Part shown: in pieces, positions 43,135 to 55,548 of the stretch | How positions within the stretch are numbered: position 1 is the stretch's first letter | How the letters are laid out: each line of letters begins with the position of its first letter | Source of the DNA: Sesamum alatum | Taxonomy: Eukaryota; Streptophyta; Magnoliopsida; Lamiales; Pedaliaceae | Reading direction: 5' to 3' | Length of the DNA stretch: 64,000 nt | Assembly (NCBI GenBank): GCA_034509735.1 | Contig: JACGWO010000001.1 | Span: 13,284,854-13,348,853, forward strand | Program-made: the position numbers and the translations under genes | The notes under the pieces: model-generated | Seen by the model: the letters and a program-made list of their open reading frames with translations, nothing else | Databases searched by the model: none | What the model was told of the DNA's origin: nothing

Positions 43135-45856
43135 TCCATGCCTTTCAGTTATCGTGTTACTCAGAATAAATTATGTCAGCTAAGTTAATCTTAGGGCCAT
43201 CAAATTGCACGTCGAAAGTTGCACTTTTAGATGATGGTCGGCCAAGTTTATAAATTTTTTGAGATATCTTGTAAAATATTGTATAAATTTTTTAATAAAT
43301 GAGTTTATAAAATTCAAAAATATGGTGTGGGTGGTTATAAGCTCATACACATAGAAAAAGCATAGTGTTTCTAATTTATTTTTAAAATTTTAATTGTATT
43401 AGTTTCAAAATTATTACTCATATCTAAGAGTTTGACGATTTTGTTTTTCTCAATTACTTTAAATTGTAATCTTTAAAATAATATTCAATGTTTTAAAAGC
43501 TCCAAAAATATCTTATAAAAATATATGAAGCTTTAAAATATTTAAGATGAACTTAGTAAAAAATCATCTCAAAACTAGAGTTAAAGGCCAAAATTACCAC
43601 AATGAAGCTCCACTCATAAGGCTTGACTCACAATTTCTAATACTCTATTTTCATATATACGTGATACTTAACGCATTTTAAATTAATTATAAAAATGAGC
43701 TTGTTCGACTTGTAAGTTATAAAATTTCTTTTCTGAACAGGATTGATATGGGCCTTTATGTGAATGGCCCAATGTTTGGATTTGGAAAAACTAAAGTATA
43801 AATTGATCTTTGAGGGTCAAGATTAGCAAGAGGAATGGCCCATGACACCCATCATCATCTTGAGAAAGTACGGATGACTGTCACGTGTATGAACTAGGAG
43901 CCCACATATGATCGTACAATTAGAATATAATTATAAAAATTTCAATTGTTATTTAAGTTAATTTATGCAATCTTATAAACCTTTTGAACTCTCATTATTT
44001 TGTTATATCCCTTTATTAAATTCATTAGCTGACTTTTGCGTCAGAGTGTCCCTATTGGGACGAACCCGACTCCCCCTAACCTGGTATTTTTAAGTTGTTC
44101 CCAAACTTTAAAGTACTAGAGGAAAGTTAAACTCATGACCTTGGCCCCGCGACCACAATCAAAAACCTTTTAGAAATATAAATTTGAAAGACTCCAAACA
44201 AAGCAAACACTACCGTACCCCATATGGACATCAATTGCATGAGCTTGCACGACTTATAAATTCTAAAGTCTCATCTTTCTGGCAAGACAGTTTCTTAAGG
44301 CCAAATCCGTGAGCCTTCGTTCAAAATGAACAATTCCTTATACTACCAGACACCAATAACATCCACACCACGTCAATTTCAGAGGTGAAAACATCTCATC
44401 AATAGTTCCAAAGGTCCACAAATTTTGAGATAGTATAGTTCTTCCTTATTAAAGGTCAATAAACCCTTTGATTTTGCTAAGATCATAGAGTGAAGTGATA
44501 GGTGCTAAGATCATAGAGTGAAGTGATAGGTGACTTCATTGATTAATACAGTTGAGTGGTCAATAATATAATTATCTTATTCTACAAATAAAAGATTTAG
44601 TCATTACTAATAAATTAATTAAAACTATCACATTATATAACAAACATGATAATGTTGGGACCACATTAAGTTTGAATTTTATATACTATAGAAAAAAAGG
44701 AGATATTGTTTTGAAATTAAAGAGGGAATTTTATACTCAATTCACATGTTACCACAACCATTTTAGTGGGTAGTTAGTCAAAGACACAAACTTCTTACCA
44801 AAAATATCTTGCAAAAAGTAATAAAAATAACAAAGTATCTCTATATATATATATATGCTGATATTTCTTAGTATGAATGCTAATTTTATTGAGCTGTTAT
44901 GCTTATGACATGATCAACACCAAAAGAAAATAGGAGTTAGGTTTTATTAAAATTATGAATAATTATTTTGCATATTTCACCATCATCTCCTAACTCTAAA
45001 AAGTACATAATTGATATACATATTTAATTAAATATGTGATTGATCGTTCTTCTGAAAATGCGTTGACAGGCATCTTAGTATGATATACTTTTAATCATAT
45101 ATACTTTTAAAATAATTAATATACATAACTAATTAGAATGTTAAATATTTATATCTGCGCTATTTATATACAAAATGATCATCTCTTTGAAATTTTCTAT
45201 AAATATTATTTGTCTTCATGCACATTTAAGAGTAATAAAAAATATTTAAGAATATATCAATTACGATAAGTTATTTATTTTCTTTCATATAATTAATAAA
45301 AATAACAAAAAATTAATTTATGCACGCGCATCAAGTGTGCTTAGAATCATTGGTGGCAACATGTGTGTGGCTGGAGGACCCTTCAAGTGTGTACTCATTT
45401 TTCTACCATTTATTTATAAAAGTTAATTTTCTATCAATAATTTTTTATTCACGTGTATTTAGGATTAATTCATGATATCAATTTTGATTAGTTTCATATT
45501 ATCTTCTTAATCTTTCATTTAATGAAATAATATAATAAAATTTTAAATTACGCACACAAATTGAACACACATCGATCAATAGTTCTTAATTAAGTATGCG
45601 ATCATTCATTTTTTATTTTTTTTTGGATAATTATATTACACCTTCTGACTTGTGGTCTGTTTACACAAATCACTCATGTCTTTTGGATAATAACACATTC
45701 ACACATCAGAAACGTCTACATCATTTACACCAACCACCCATATTTCTGAGAAAATTACATATACATCCCCTAAAAACGTCAACATCATTACATAAACTAT
45801 CTCTAGTTTCTACTGTCAGGAGTAATTTCTATATTTATGTAAAAAAAAAAAATATA
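43135..45856. other. AT-rich intergenic region
   Basis: No gene seen. Near 44030-44095 a GACTTTTGCGTCAGAGTGTC phrase followed by CCTATTGGGACGAACCCGACTC resembles the end of a gypsy-type LTR, perhaps a decayed remnant. A short tandem duplication lies at 44475-44530. The remainder is low-complexity. Confidence 0.45.
44475..44530 (+). repeat. Perfect tandem duplication of 28 bases
   Basis: The unit TGCTAAGATCATAGAGTGAA plus GTGATAGG occurs twice in direct succession without a mismatch, so the duplication is recent or is an assembly artefact. Confidence 0.9.
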
Positions 45857-46285
45857 GGATAAATTACAACTACCTCCCCTGATGTTTGGCATAATTACAA
45901 ATATCCCATCATTGTTTGAAAAATTACAAATACCGCCCTGAGGTTTGTAACCGTCTAACAAATAACTCATTTTCATTCATTTTTATGGGTGAACTGACCA
46001 AAATGCCCTTATGCACTGAATTATTATTTTTTATTTAATTCATAAATTTTTTTGGACTACAATGCGTAGGGGGATGTTTCTTAAATTTTTTACACAAATG
46101 AGCAATAATGTAATTTGTCTCTGCTGGTTTTTCAACAATTTTAATAAAAAATTCAAGGGCAAAATGATCAAGTTCAGACATTTGGTTAAAAATTACAAAC
46201 TTTAAGGAGTATTTGTAATTTTTCAAACAACGAGAGAGTATTCGTAATTACGCCAAATTTCAAAAGAAGTGGTTGTAATTTATCC
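45857..46285. mobile_element. Mutator-like MITE, family A, copy 1
   Basis: 429 bases flanked by the exact 9-base duplication AAAAATATA (45848-45856 and 46286-46294). The ends are inverted repeats: GGATAAATTACAACTACCTC at the left, GGATAAATTACAACCACTTC on the other strand at the right, and the similarity continues inward (ATTACAAATA and ACCAAATG-type blocks). Nine-base duplication plus long inverted ends is diagnostic of Mutator-like elements. Relative at 51875-52268. Confidence 0.85.
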
Positions 46286-49200
46286 AAAAATATAAGTAAT
46301 TTGTATATACAGGCCATAAATTAGAAGTGTAAACGTCTTACCTCAATGCCATTTACACACGTTGTTGGAATAAGGCGTCACAGTGATTTCAAATGTACGT
46401 AATTAGCTTCCAGATTAATAATGTTTTTTCTTCACTAATTATTATCATATAAAAAAATAAAATAAAAGGTAATTGTGGTCAACACATTGTCGCCGTACGA
46501 CTTTGTTTAATTTTTCTTTAATCTCTTCATAATCTTTGACTGTTCTAAATTAAATCTGTAGCCGCACTTCGCGTAGTATTCACACGTACGGGACAACAAC
46601 TTACATCATATCAAATAATTAATTATTATAATTATTTAATTACACGTATTCGTGTTCAGATCAAAGTGACCTAATCTTTCTGGATATATTAATTACACTA
46701 AAAAAAAGATCGAATTATTTATTAATGTTCTACATTATATAAATAATTACAACTTAAAAAATACAGCAAATCAATGCTATAACTATGACTAATGTTTTGA
46801 TTTTGTCCGCAGAAATATATAATGATTAACAATTATTGTGCAATCGTTGTTATTTTTTCTTACTTTTTAATCATGATAATTAACCCAAATTATAGAAATT
46901 TTAGATGAGAACTAAAAAGGCTGAAATTTTCTACAGTCTTTTTCTTGTTTAGGTTCGTTTGGTTCAAATAAGAGGAAAGGGGAAGTGAAAGGAGGAGGGA
47001 GAGGGGAAGGGGTAAGGGGAGGGAAAGAATAATAGTTTTTCTTCAAGTTGTTTGGTATAATTGGAATGGGAGTGAATCTCAAATACTTTTCCTTATTTGG
47101 TACGAGAAAATTAGATTGAGAAAAAATAACTAATTTTTGTAATTTTACAGTTTAACCTTTTCTCTTCATTTTATATTAGAAAATAAATAAGTTGATATTA
47201 TACTAATATAAAAAAATTTAAAAATATTAGTAATAAAAATATATATCAAATAAAAATAATAATATTTTTTATTAATAAAAATATTCATTAAAACGAATAT
47301 TGTTCATTTATTCTAAACTATTCAGTTTAAATAAATAAAAATACTCGTACCATCTCTGGGAAGAGGGGACACGATTAAGAAAAAGTATTATTCAATCATG
47401 ATTAATAGCAAATTAGCAATTAAAAATTATGAAAAATCGCAAATACAAAGTATGTTTATCGGATTGATTTCGACGTAATAGTTTTTCCAACAATTTAGTT
47501 ACTCTGCCAATTATGTACGGTATTATTAGCGGGATGGGAAAAAGAATTAGAGAAATATATATATATATATGCAATAGAGTAAATAAAAATATGCATTTTT
47601 TTTTTTGTCTTTTTGGTTTTATACTCCCACTTTTTCGCCCAATTTTGGACGAAAACGAAACTGAACTGCGGAAAAATTTCATATGCATCCAGTTTTACTT
47701 CCCCCCCATCTCTTCCCCCAAACCAAATACTAACATTTTCTTATGCATCCCTTTTTACTTCTACTTCTTCTATACTTTCATTTTTCCCCTCAACCAAATG
47801 TACTCTCAAAAAATAGTAATTGGGAGTTATCAATATCAATCAAATCAAAATCTAAAAAGAAAAAAATTCAAGTAACCCCCATATGATATTGCAAATGAGT
47901 GAATTATCCCTCTATGAAAAATAAAATAGCAATTTAACTTTTTGTGTTTTTTAGAAGGAATCAATTTATCTCCCAGTGTTTTTTAAAATAGAGCATTTAC
48001 CTCACACTCACATGGAGATAAATTGTTATTTTTCTTTCATATTTGCACATTTGCAATATCACATGGAGATAAATTGCATTAAATCCTTAAATCTGCGAGA
48101 AAATATTTTTGAAGATCATTTTTTAAAGTTTAAAGAGTGTTATGATATTAATAATAAATATTTTAAAAAAATAAATAAATTTCTAGTCGTTTGACATAAC
48201 ATTAGAATTCGATCGAATAAAGGTGTTGCATTCGAATCTCATCGCACTTATTTATAGCAAAAAAAATAAGTTCTACGCACAAAATTTGCACATAAAGGAG
48301 TCGTATGAAGATATTAATATTAAACGACTCTCATATTTAAAATTTTAAATTTTTAGATGAAGTAGACGTCTTTAAGAAAAAAAAAAAAAGAAAAGAAAAT
48401 GAAAGTTTATAATGGTTCAAGAGAGGAAGTATTTTTCAAGATTGTGATAGCTCATCTGCATCAATCATTGAATTATAAAAACAAATATTTATGTAGTCCC
48501 ACTTACATTTATTTGTTTTATATATATGAGTTGTAAATCTGTGATCTTGATCTTGTGATTAATTAACTAGTTTTACAACTTACTTAAGATTAATTTTTAT
48601 TAAATATGAAAATTAAGAATTCTTTAATTATTCTTTTATATATATTACTAGATGCAAGCTCTAAGGTCATCTTCAACTTGCTTATATACATAAATAATAA
48701 AAATTATTAGCCTCGAAAACGACAAGAAATAGTTTCAATAATAGCTTATGACAACATATAGATTAAGCATTAATCACGATTTCTGATCTTTAATTACTAA
48801 ACAAATCGTGTCTCCAGAATGAATACGACAATTTTAAATGTTAACAAAATCAAGGAAGAAATTATGGTGTGCGTCTTATCAATTTATTTATTTATTTATT
48901 AATCAAAGATACATCTTCCAAATTATTTTTATTTTTTTTATTTTTTTCTTAATTAATGGAAGTGGAAATTAATTAAACTAATTTATAAAAGTACAGTTTA
49001 AATTAATTATATGGGGTAGGTTTTGAATTATTGCTTAATCATTCAGCCTCAGACCGGGCAAACTTGTAAATTAATTTAAATTATAGTTTTTGTGTGTCTA
49101 AATAATTATGTCACACGACCCACTCCGATCGTGATATATATTATTAGTTTTATGTATATAATAAAAATAGATGAGGGACAACGAAAACATAATAATTTAA

Positions 49201-49458
49201 TTTTGTTGTTTTGTAGAATATATTTGATCATTAATTCTCGTAATTATTAAAAATGGAGAAAACGAATATATACATTTTATTTAATTTTCTCTTCTTATTT
49301 CCCCCTCAAACGTAGACATTGAAGAATGATAATGAAAATAAAAAAGTATGACCCTAATTAATATAGTTTCTGGCTTACTTTTGATATTTCAAGAAGTAAA
49401 GCCTTTTATTGATCATCACACAATTCCGAGAAAATTAATACCAGCAATCAATTATATT
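46286..49458. other. AT-rich intergenic region, possible MITE
   Basis: No gene seen. Between about 46952 and 47806 a possible element has a GGTTCGTTTGGTTCAAATAA left end and, on the other strand, a GAGTACATTTGGTTGAGGGG right end. It includes a GA/G-rich tract (46968-47030) matched by C/T-rich DNA near the right end (47700-47790), as a fold-back would. I cannot fix target-site duplications. Confidence 0.35.
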
Positions 49459-50539
49459 CACTAGAAAAAAAATTCAATATTAGCTACATTTTTAATGATT
49501 ATGGCTAAAACCGTGATAAATAACGATTATTAACTACGATTAAATAAAATTCGATATAAAAACTAGTTTTTTCATCATGAAAACTTATTGGACACGGCTA
49601 AGAGCCGTGGTAAAAACATTCCCATGACAGTATATTTTAGGGTTAAATATAGTTACCACCCCTGAAGTATCCACCCTACATCAATTTGCCACCTAAAGTA
49701 TTAAAACCTTCAAAAAACCCCTGACATTCTAACTCCTTTAATTTTGAAGTTTAAAAAGTTCATTTTACCCTTACTAAAAATTGATTTCTTAAGAAAAATA
49801 TTAAAGGGGTTTTTAAAATACCAAAACCACTTTTTTTTAAGCTTTGTCTAATTCTAGTTTCACTTGTTTATCGAACTCTTTTTATTTTTATAATTTTAAA
49901 GCATTTGGAAGTATTTTTAGTTTCACTTATTTGTCAAAACCAAATTAATAAATAAATTTATACATATATATAATTACCACATTTATATACAAATACATAT
50001 TAATTATTTATTTTCTTATTAGTTCATTAGCCCTTTCGGTTTTATTAATTGTATGTTTGTTTAAGTAAATATATAAATATATATGCATGTATAAATATAT
50101 TTTTAATTTAGTTTGACAAACAAGTAAAACTAAAAAAAATGAGCTCCAAGTACTTTAGAATTATGAAACTAAAAAGCAGCTCGATGAACAAGTGAAACTA
50201 GAATTAGCAGCTTCAAGAAAGGTTATTTTAGTATTTTAGAAACTCATTTTAATTTTTTTCGAAAGTAATTTTTAATAAGGGTAAAATGGACTTTTTCAAT
50301 TTAAAAATTAAAGGAGTTAGAGGGTCAGGGTTTTTTTTGAAGGTTTTAATACTTTAGGGGGTAGTTGATGTGGGGTGAATACTTCAGGGGTGGTAACTGT
50401 ATTTAATCCTATATTTTAGCCATCCTCGCAAAAATCACGACCGACAATCATTGCGTGACTGTGGTTAATGACTATTTACTACGATTATTTACTATTAACC
50501 ATGACAATTAGTTATGAATAAATGTTATATTTTGTAGTG
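49459..50539. mobile_element. Non-autonomous CACTA-type element
   Basis: The left end CACTAGAAAAA and the right end TTTTGTAGTG (CACTACAAAA on the other strand) are CACTA-type termini, flanked by the 3-base duplication ATT (49456-49458 and 50540-50542). Subterminal blocks such as GATTATTAACTACGATTA (left) and GACTATTTACTACGATTATT (right) repeat. It has no transposase and is split by a younger MITE at 49640-50409. Confidence 0.75.
49640..50409. mobile_element. Mutator-like MITE nested in the CACTA element
   Basis: 770 bases flanked by the exact 9-base duplication TATATTTTA (49631-49639 and 50410-50418). Inverted ends: GGGTTAAATATAGTTACCAC on the left, GGATTAAATACAGTTACCAC on the other strand at the right. 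The inverted similarity extends about 190 bases inward on each side. No coding capacity. Confidence 0.88.
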
Positions 50540-50897
50540 ATTTTGGGTAAATTAGGTTGATATTATTTGAAGTTAGATTTAACCACATGAACACTTTCTT
50601 TATTTTTTACAATTATACACCCATTTTATGAAGTTATGGTTATAATTACAATTACATCTTCTATGTTGGGGCAAAAGTTTACATGTATAGAAGAAAATTA
50701 TATCAACAACCCTTCAAAGAGTGTGCCTGTAATTTCAGAAAAAACACAAATATTTATATAATTAAACCTAATTTTAGAATGTCTTAATTAGATGTCGTTC
50801 GTTTGGTAAAACCAAACCGAAATTTCGGTACGCCATACTGGCGTTGCAAAAGTTCAGTTTGATTTTTTTACCAGATCAAACGGGTATTTGTATATAA

Positions 50898-51387
50898 AGG
50901 CTTAAAGGCATTTTTCATCCTGTATCTTTTGCATTTTGATATTTTAGTTCTTTATCTTTCTAGGGTAGCAAATAGGTCCTGTAACTTTTTAATTTTCACG
51001 ATTTTAGTCCTTCAATCACCACAGTTTGCAAATATTATCGAATTTTTTTTTTTAATTTGGGGTTTTTTTCCCATTGGTCAAATTCCTGCCAGCACGGAAT
51101 CAAATTTTCGTCCTATATCTATAATATTTTAGCATTTTAGTCATTTATCTTTCTAGTGTAACAAATAGGTCCTGTAACTCATAATTTTTCGCAATTTTGG
51201 TTCATTAAATTGACTAATGAGAACAAAAGCCCAAATTGGAAAAAAAAAAAAAAAAAAACCCAGCAATATTTGCAAACTCCGGCAACTGAAGGACCAAAAT
51301 ATTACAGAATCTATTTACTATCTTAAAAAGATAAAAGACTAAAAGACAAAAATATAAAAAATATAAGATGAAAATTATATTTAATCC
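50898..51387. mobile_element. Fold-back Mutator-like MITE
   Basis: 490 bases with inverted ends of roughly 150 bases (TTTCATCCTGTATCTTTTGC at the left against TTTCATCTTATATTTTTTAT on the other strand at the right, then TTTGCAAATATT on both sides). Flanked by TGTATATAA (50889-50897 and 51388-51396), an exact 9-base duplication. Flanking sequence on both sides is similar to hAT-like repeats. Confidence 0.8.
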
Positions 51388-51874
51388 TGTATATAAATAT
51401 TATATATACTCGGTATCTGGTACAGTAAGATATATTGATACCAAATATCGAAATTCGTTAAAATTATTATCGAATTTCAATTTTGATTTGAGATCTGAAT
51501 TTAGTACGATCAAGTTTACCGAACTGTGTACACCCCGACTAGAACTAATCACAAAAATAGTGGATATTATGAGGAGCACTTTTTGATTGAGTTCAAGAAA
51601 TTAAAGTATATAAAAATCAACAAACAAATAAAACCACACGAACGTTAATTAATTGATCATGTGTAGTAATACTGTTTATAGTTTGAATGTTGTTCAAAGA
51701 ATAAAAGGACATGTGTAAAAACAAGAAAACTTTCTTGATTTGAAAATATTCCATTTCTTCAACTTTTTCGTAAGCTCGACCAAATTTGACCACATCGACT
51801 TTATATATATCAACCAATCGAGAATTTTCACAAATAATTAATAATCTGAACTAATTAAAGCATGTAATTAGTTT

Positions 51875-52268
51875 GGGTAAATTACAATTATCTCTCTCGA
51901 TATTGAACATAATTACAAATATTCGATCGTTGTTTGAAAAATTATAAACACCCCCTGAGGTTTGTAACCGTCTAACAAATAACTCATTTTCATCTATTTT
52001 TATGAGTGAACTGACCAAAATGCCTTTATATACTGAATTATTTTTTATTTAATTTTAAAAAAAATGAACTATAATGCGTAGAGAGAAGTTTCTTAAGTTA
52101 TTTACATAGAAGAAAAATAATACAATTTGCCTCAACTGATTTTTTTGCAATTTTAATTAAAAAATTAAGGCCAAAATGGTCAATTTCAGACCTTTGATTA
52201 AAAATTACAAACCTCAGGGGGTATTTGTAATTATACCAAACCTCAGGAAAAGTGGTTGTAATTTACCC
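51875..52268. mobile_element. Mutator-like MITE, family A, copy 2
   Basis: 394 bases, clearly related over their whole length to 45857-46285 (shared GTTTGTAACCGTCTAACAAA and GAACTGACCAAAATGCC). Ends GGGTAAATTACAATTATCTC and, on the other strand, GGGTAAATTACAACCACTTT. Flanks AATTAGTTT and AATTAATTT differ by one base in nine. It ends only about 65 bases from the PIF-like element. Confidence 0.85.
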
Positions 52269-52976
52269 AATTAATTTTAGTTCGAAGTTTTGGCCGTCGA
52301 TCGAGCCATGCTAAGTATAATATATACACTTACGGTGCGTTTACTTTGAGGATAGAATTATATGGGTGATAAGATTATCTTGAATTAAATGAATGATAAA
52401 AAAGCCCTGTATTAATTGTAGCCTGTTTACTTACATGTATTAAGAAATTGTGATAAAATCTGTATAGTGTTTACTTTGTTGTATAAAATACTTTTTGATG
52501 GGAAAATACCCATTTGCCCTTCAATCATATGACCCACCTATTTTGAAGACTTTAGCTCATCCTCATTCATTTCCTTTAGTTATTTGAAGTTCTCTCACCT
52601 CCTCCCCCCATTATCATCGGTAAGTTTTAATTGCTTTCAAATTTTGGGTCTTAATTGTGAAAATTTTCGGGTCATAAATCTGAATTTTTGGCTCCTAATT
52701 CTTATAAAATTTGTCTGCAAATTAGAGATTAAGTAATACTTTGTGCTTAAGTAATTTTCTGCAAATTTTCGGGTCCTAATTTTCTGCAAATTTTCGGGTC
52801 CTAATTTTTTTGGGTGCTTAAGTAATACGAATTTTTCAGCAAAATTATAACACATGATTTTTGTTTGAGTTTCAGTTTTTTAGCTTTCAAAATTCTGGTC
52901 CTATTTCTGAAAATTACATTCTCTCTCACTATCTGTTATATAATGGCAAATTACATTTTATATCTTCCACTAGATA

Positions 52977-53485
52977 ATGGCAAACGGCGGGAGCACATCT
53001 TGGTCTTCTACAAATGATTCTACATTTGGGAATAGGAATGCTAGTCGCCGCACTGCTTCTAATGTTCGCGGAAGTGTCGAGTTATGCTTATGCGGCAATA
53101 TTGTCGTAACCAAAACCTCTTGGACTAACGCCAATCCTGGACGTCGATTCCGTGGTTGTTCCGGTGCAAATGTATGGTTATATCATTTACACAATTCTGC
53201 CTAGGTGTTTAGCTACCTAACATATTCGCGTTTCAGGGTCGTTACTGTGGTATTTTCGAATGGATTGACCCCCCGATGTGTGACCGTAGCGTTGCTATCA
53301 TACCCGGGTTATTAAAGAAATTGAATGCTCACGAGAAGAAAATAAATGCTAACGAGGCGGAAATTGCATTGGTACGAGGTGAGTTGAGGAAGGCCTTACG
53401 ACAAAAGAACATAACTTTGGTTCTTGCTATGTTCTTATTCATAATCCATCTCCTAGTATTAGCTTTATTTATGAATATCATTTAG
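52977..53485 (+). CDS. GRF-type zinc-finger protein with C-terminal membrane helix
   Basis: Two exons, 52977-53171 and 53237-53485, joined at GCAAAT/GGTCGT, give 147 residues with no lesion. Residues about 36-80 form a GRF zinc finger: LCLCGNIVVTKTSWTNANPG, then RRFRGC, then NGRYCGIFEWIDPP, with the usual four Cys and the FEW signature. A helical, charged coiled segment follows (KKLNAHEKKINANEAEIALV), then one hydrophobic helix (LVLAMFLFIIHLLVLALF) at the C terminus, so the protein may be tail-anchored. Such short plant GRF proteins are common in repeats and have no known function. It sits inside the element at 52333-54951 and is the only undamaged gene in either PIF-like element. Confidence 0.75.
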
Positions 53486-53829
53486 AAGTAGTGAGTGTTT
53501 TTTTGTTACTATCATGTGATTGACAAGAAAACTCATGCATGCTTCTAGCTATAGATGTGTAGTATGATGTACCTTTGAAATGGAATATATTCCTTTTCTC
53601 ACCCTAAACATCCATGAATAGTGAATGCGATTCAGCCTTTTCATTTGTCTATATTCAATTTTTGTACTTCAACATTCACGTGAACAATGCTCTCATTTTG
53701 TAATAGTTCATTGACACGACAATTCATCATTCACTATTTAATTCCAAGTCTATAAATACTTGCATCCATATTGTTGTTACGTAGCAATTCACTTACATAC
53801 TATTCGACCAAAGAAAAAAATTACTAAAA

Positions 53830-54148
53830 ATGGGATCAGATGCCGCTACACTTCAACGTAGAGTGTTTTACAACATTAACTGGACCGTCGAAATGGAGAA
53901 AACTTTCATGGACACTCTAGTCGATCAAATTGCCATCGGTCTTGACGAGCCAGGTTACCCAGATTCTTATTCCATACGAGCCATCGGTCTTCAGGGCATC
54001 AACCAAAATTTCTTGAATAGCACGAAGAGCCTCTATTTTCTCGTGAAACCGCATCCTACCATTACAATTTTAAACGGACTTAACGCACATATATACGCAA
54101 TCAAAGTTCACACAGCATTAAAGGAAACCAATATATCGTTAAAATACT
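53830..54148 (+). pseudogene. Truncated Myb/SANT-like gene
   Basis: The start MGSDAATLQRRVFYNINWTV and EMEKTFMDTLVDQIAIGLDE match the beginning of the copy at 5512 (RWTKEVEKTFVDSLVTHVQ). After about residue 60 (IGLQGINQNF) the similarity stops and the rest is unrelated, so the second half of the domain is missing. The frame ends at a TAA around 54148. Probably a partial cargo copy. Confidence 0.6.
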
Positions 54149-54954
54149 AATACTAACATGTTGTATATATTTAAATAACCATTATAAAAACAGAATAACA
54201 AAAAATTGTTATTACTGAACCAAAAAATATTTAAATAAGCACAAATATTGCATAACTACATATTACTGAAAATAGCAAAATAGCATAAAAAAAAATGGGG
54301 CATCACAGTCGAAATTATCGGTGCAAAAAAAATGTGGCATCACAACCGAAAATAGCACAAACCAAAAAAAAAATGGGGCATCTCACTGGAAAATTCGTAA
54401 CTAAAATTTAAAAAAAAAAAAATTCGAACATACCTTGAAAAGAAGGTTGGATCTGTAACATTAAACACCAAAAACAAAAAAATGAAGACATTTTGTTAGT
54501 AAAACCCATCAACAAGAAAAATAATAATAATAAAAAAATTAATCGGTCAACACATTCATCCTAGAAATGTAAAACTCTATATAAGAGTACAAAATCAAAA
54601 AGAAGAAGAAGAATGGGAGAACTCACCTTAAACTTGCAGCTGGGTTCTTCGGTCTTCAAAAGAGAAATGAAGAAATGTGGTGGAGAAGAAGTGAGAGTTG
54701 TTGAGTGTTAGGTGGGGTTCAATTTTTGTCTTCTTATGGAGGGCAAAACAGACCAACAAATTCTCATTAATTGTTGTATAAGATGCTATATAAACTTATA
54801 CCACCACTTTTGGTGGTATAAGTTATGTAAGTGTAACAGTGATTAGTACCGGGCCCTGATTTTGTACAGGGCCCCCATACATCAAAGTAAACATCATATT
54901 GTCCTATACTAATTATCTTATACAGGCTAATACTTCAAAGTAAACGCAGCCTTA

Positions 54955-55548
54955 TTATGTGATTGGTATACAACTGAAAGAAAATATATATACTGTAATA
55001 TCAAAAACTTGATTTATTATTGGCGTAAATATTAAATAAATTGTCATGAAATCAAAAATAGAACTGAAAAAGTTGATCTCTATCCACAAACAACTGATAA
55101 ATGTGAACACATAATGCATTAATGGAACAAACAACAAATGACATTTTACATTGAAAAAGAGACCTAAGAAATACATTCTTGGAGGCCTCTAAAACACTGA
55201 CCAACAACCTTAATTTCTGCTTCAATCTCGAACTTCTGTCCTCAATCTAGGGTTTTAATTGTTGGGATTTCCGGTCTTACATGAACACAAAAACCTAAAA
55301 CAAAGCTATGAGGTAACTCACTTTACAACAGAAGGGTAAGCAATTAACATGGCCAAGAACTCATCTCAAACCATGCAAAAAAGAGTCAGAAATAGAAAAC
55401 CCTTCTTCAAAATGAACCCCACAGCAAAACAAGACGACGGATCGATGATCTCTAATCGCGGTAATTAACCTAAAAAAACGAAGAATCTTGAATACTCATA
55501 ACTATGTTTATTCATAAGTTTAAGGTAGCTAGCTGCAAGAACTTCACT
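54955..55548. other. Intergenic region and 3' flank of bHLH gene
   Basis: No gene seen. The part closest to the bHLH stop codon is probably its 3' UTR. Confidence 0.45.

Larger units (their letters stand above)
52333..54951. mobile_element. PIF/Harbinger-like element with GRF zinc-finger and Myb/SANT cargo
   Basis: 2,619 bases flanked by TTA (52330-52332 and 54952-54954), the typical 3-base target of PIF/Harbinger. Ends: CGGTGCGTTTACTTTGA on the left; on the other strand at the right, GGCTGCGTTTACTTTGA. A second GTTTACTTTG motif occurs inside both ends (near 52470 and near 54888). The element carries a GRF zinc-finger gene (52977-53485) and a truncated Myb/SANT gene (53830-54148). The remaining sequence, 54150-54950, is A-rich and non-coding. 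No transposase is visible, so it is non-autonomous. Confidence 0.78.

Noticed and set aside
44030..44095. Gypsy-type LTR end
   Set aside because: Only one short phrase resembles the solo LTR at 60.5 kb; no TG...CA ends or duplication were found. Mentioned only in the region note.
46952..47806. Purine-rich/pyrimidine-rich fold-back element
   Set aside because: Ends match only loosely and no flanking duplication is visible, so I did not list it as an element of its own.
47513..47875. 120-codon plus-strand frame rich in Phe and Tyr
   Set aside because: Low-complexity T-rich DNA gives such frames; no signal of coding.
48195..48270. GCATTCGAATCTC near 48230, a B-box-like sequence
   Set aside because: No A-box at the right distance and no convincing tail, so neither a tRNA nor a SINE can be supported.
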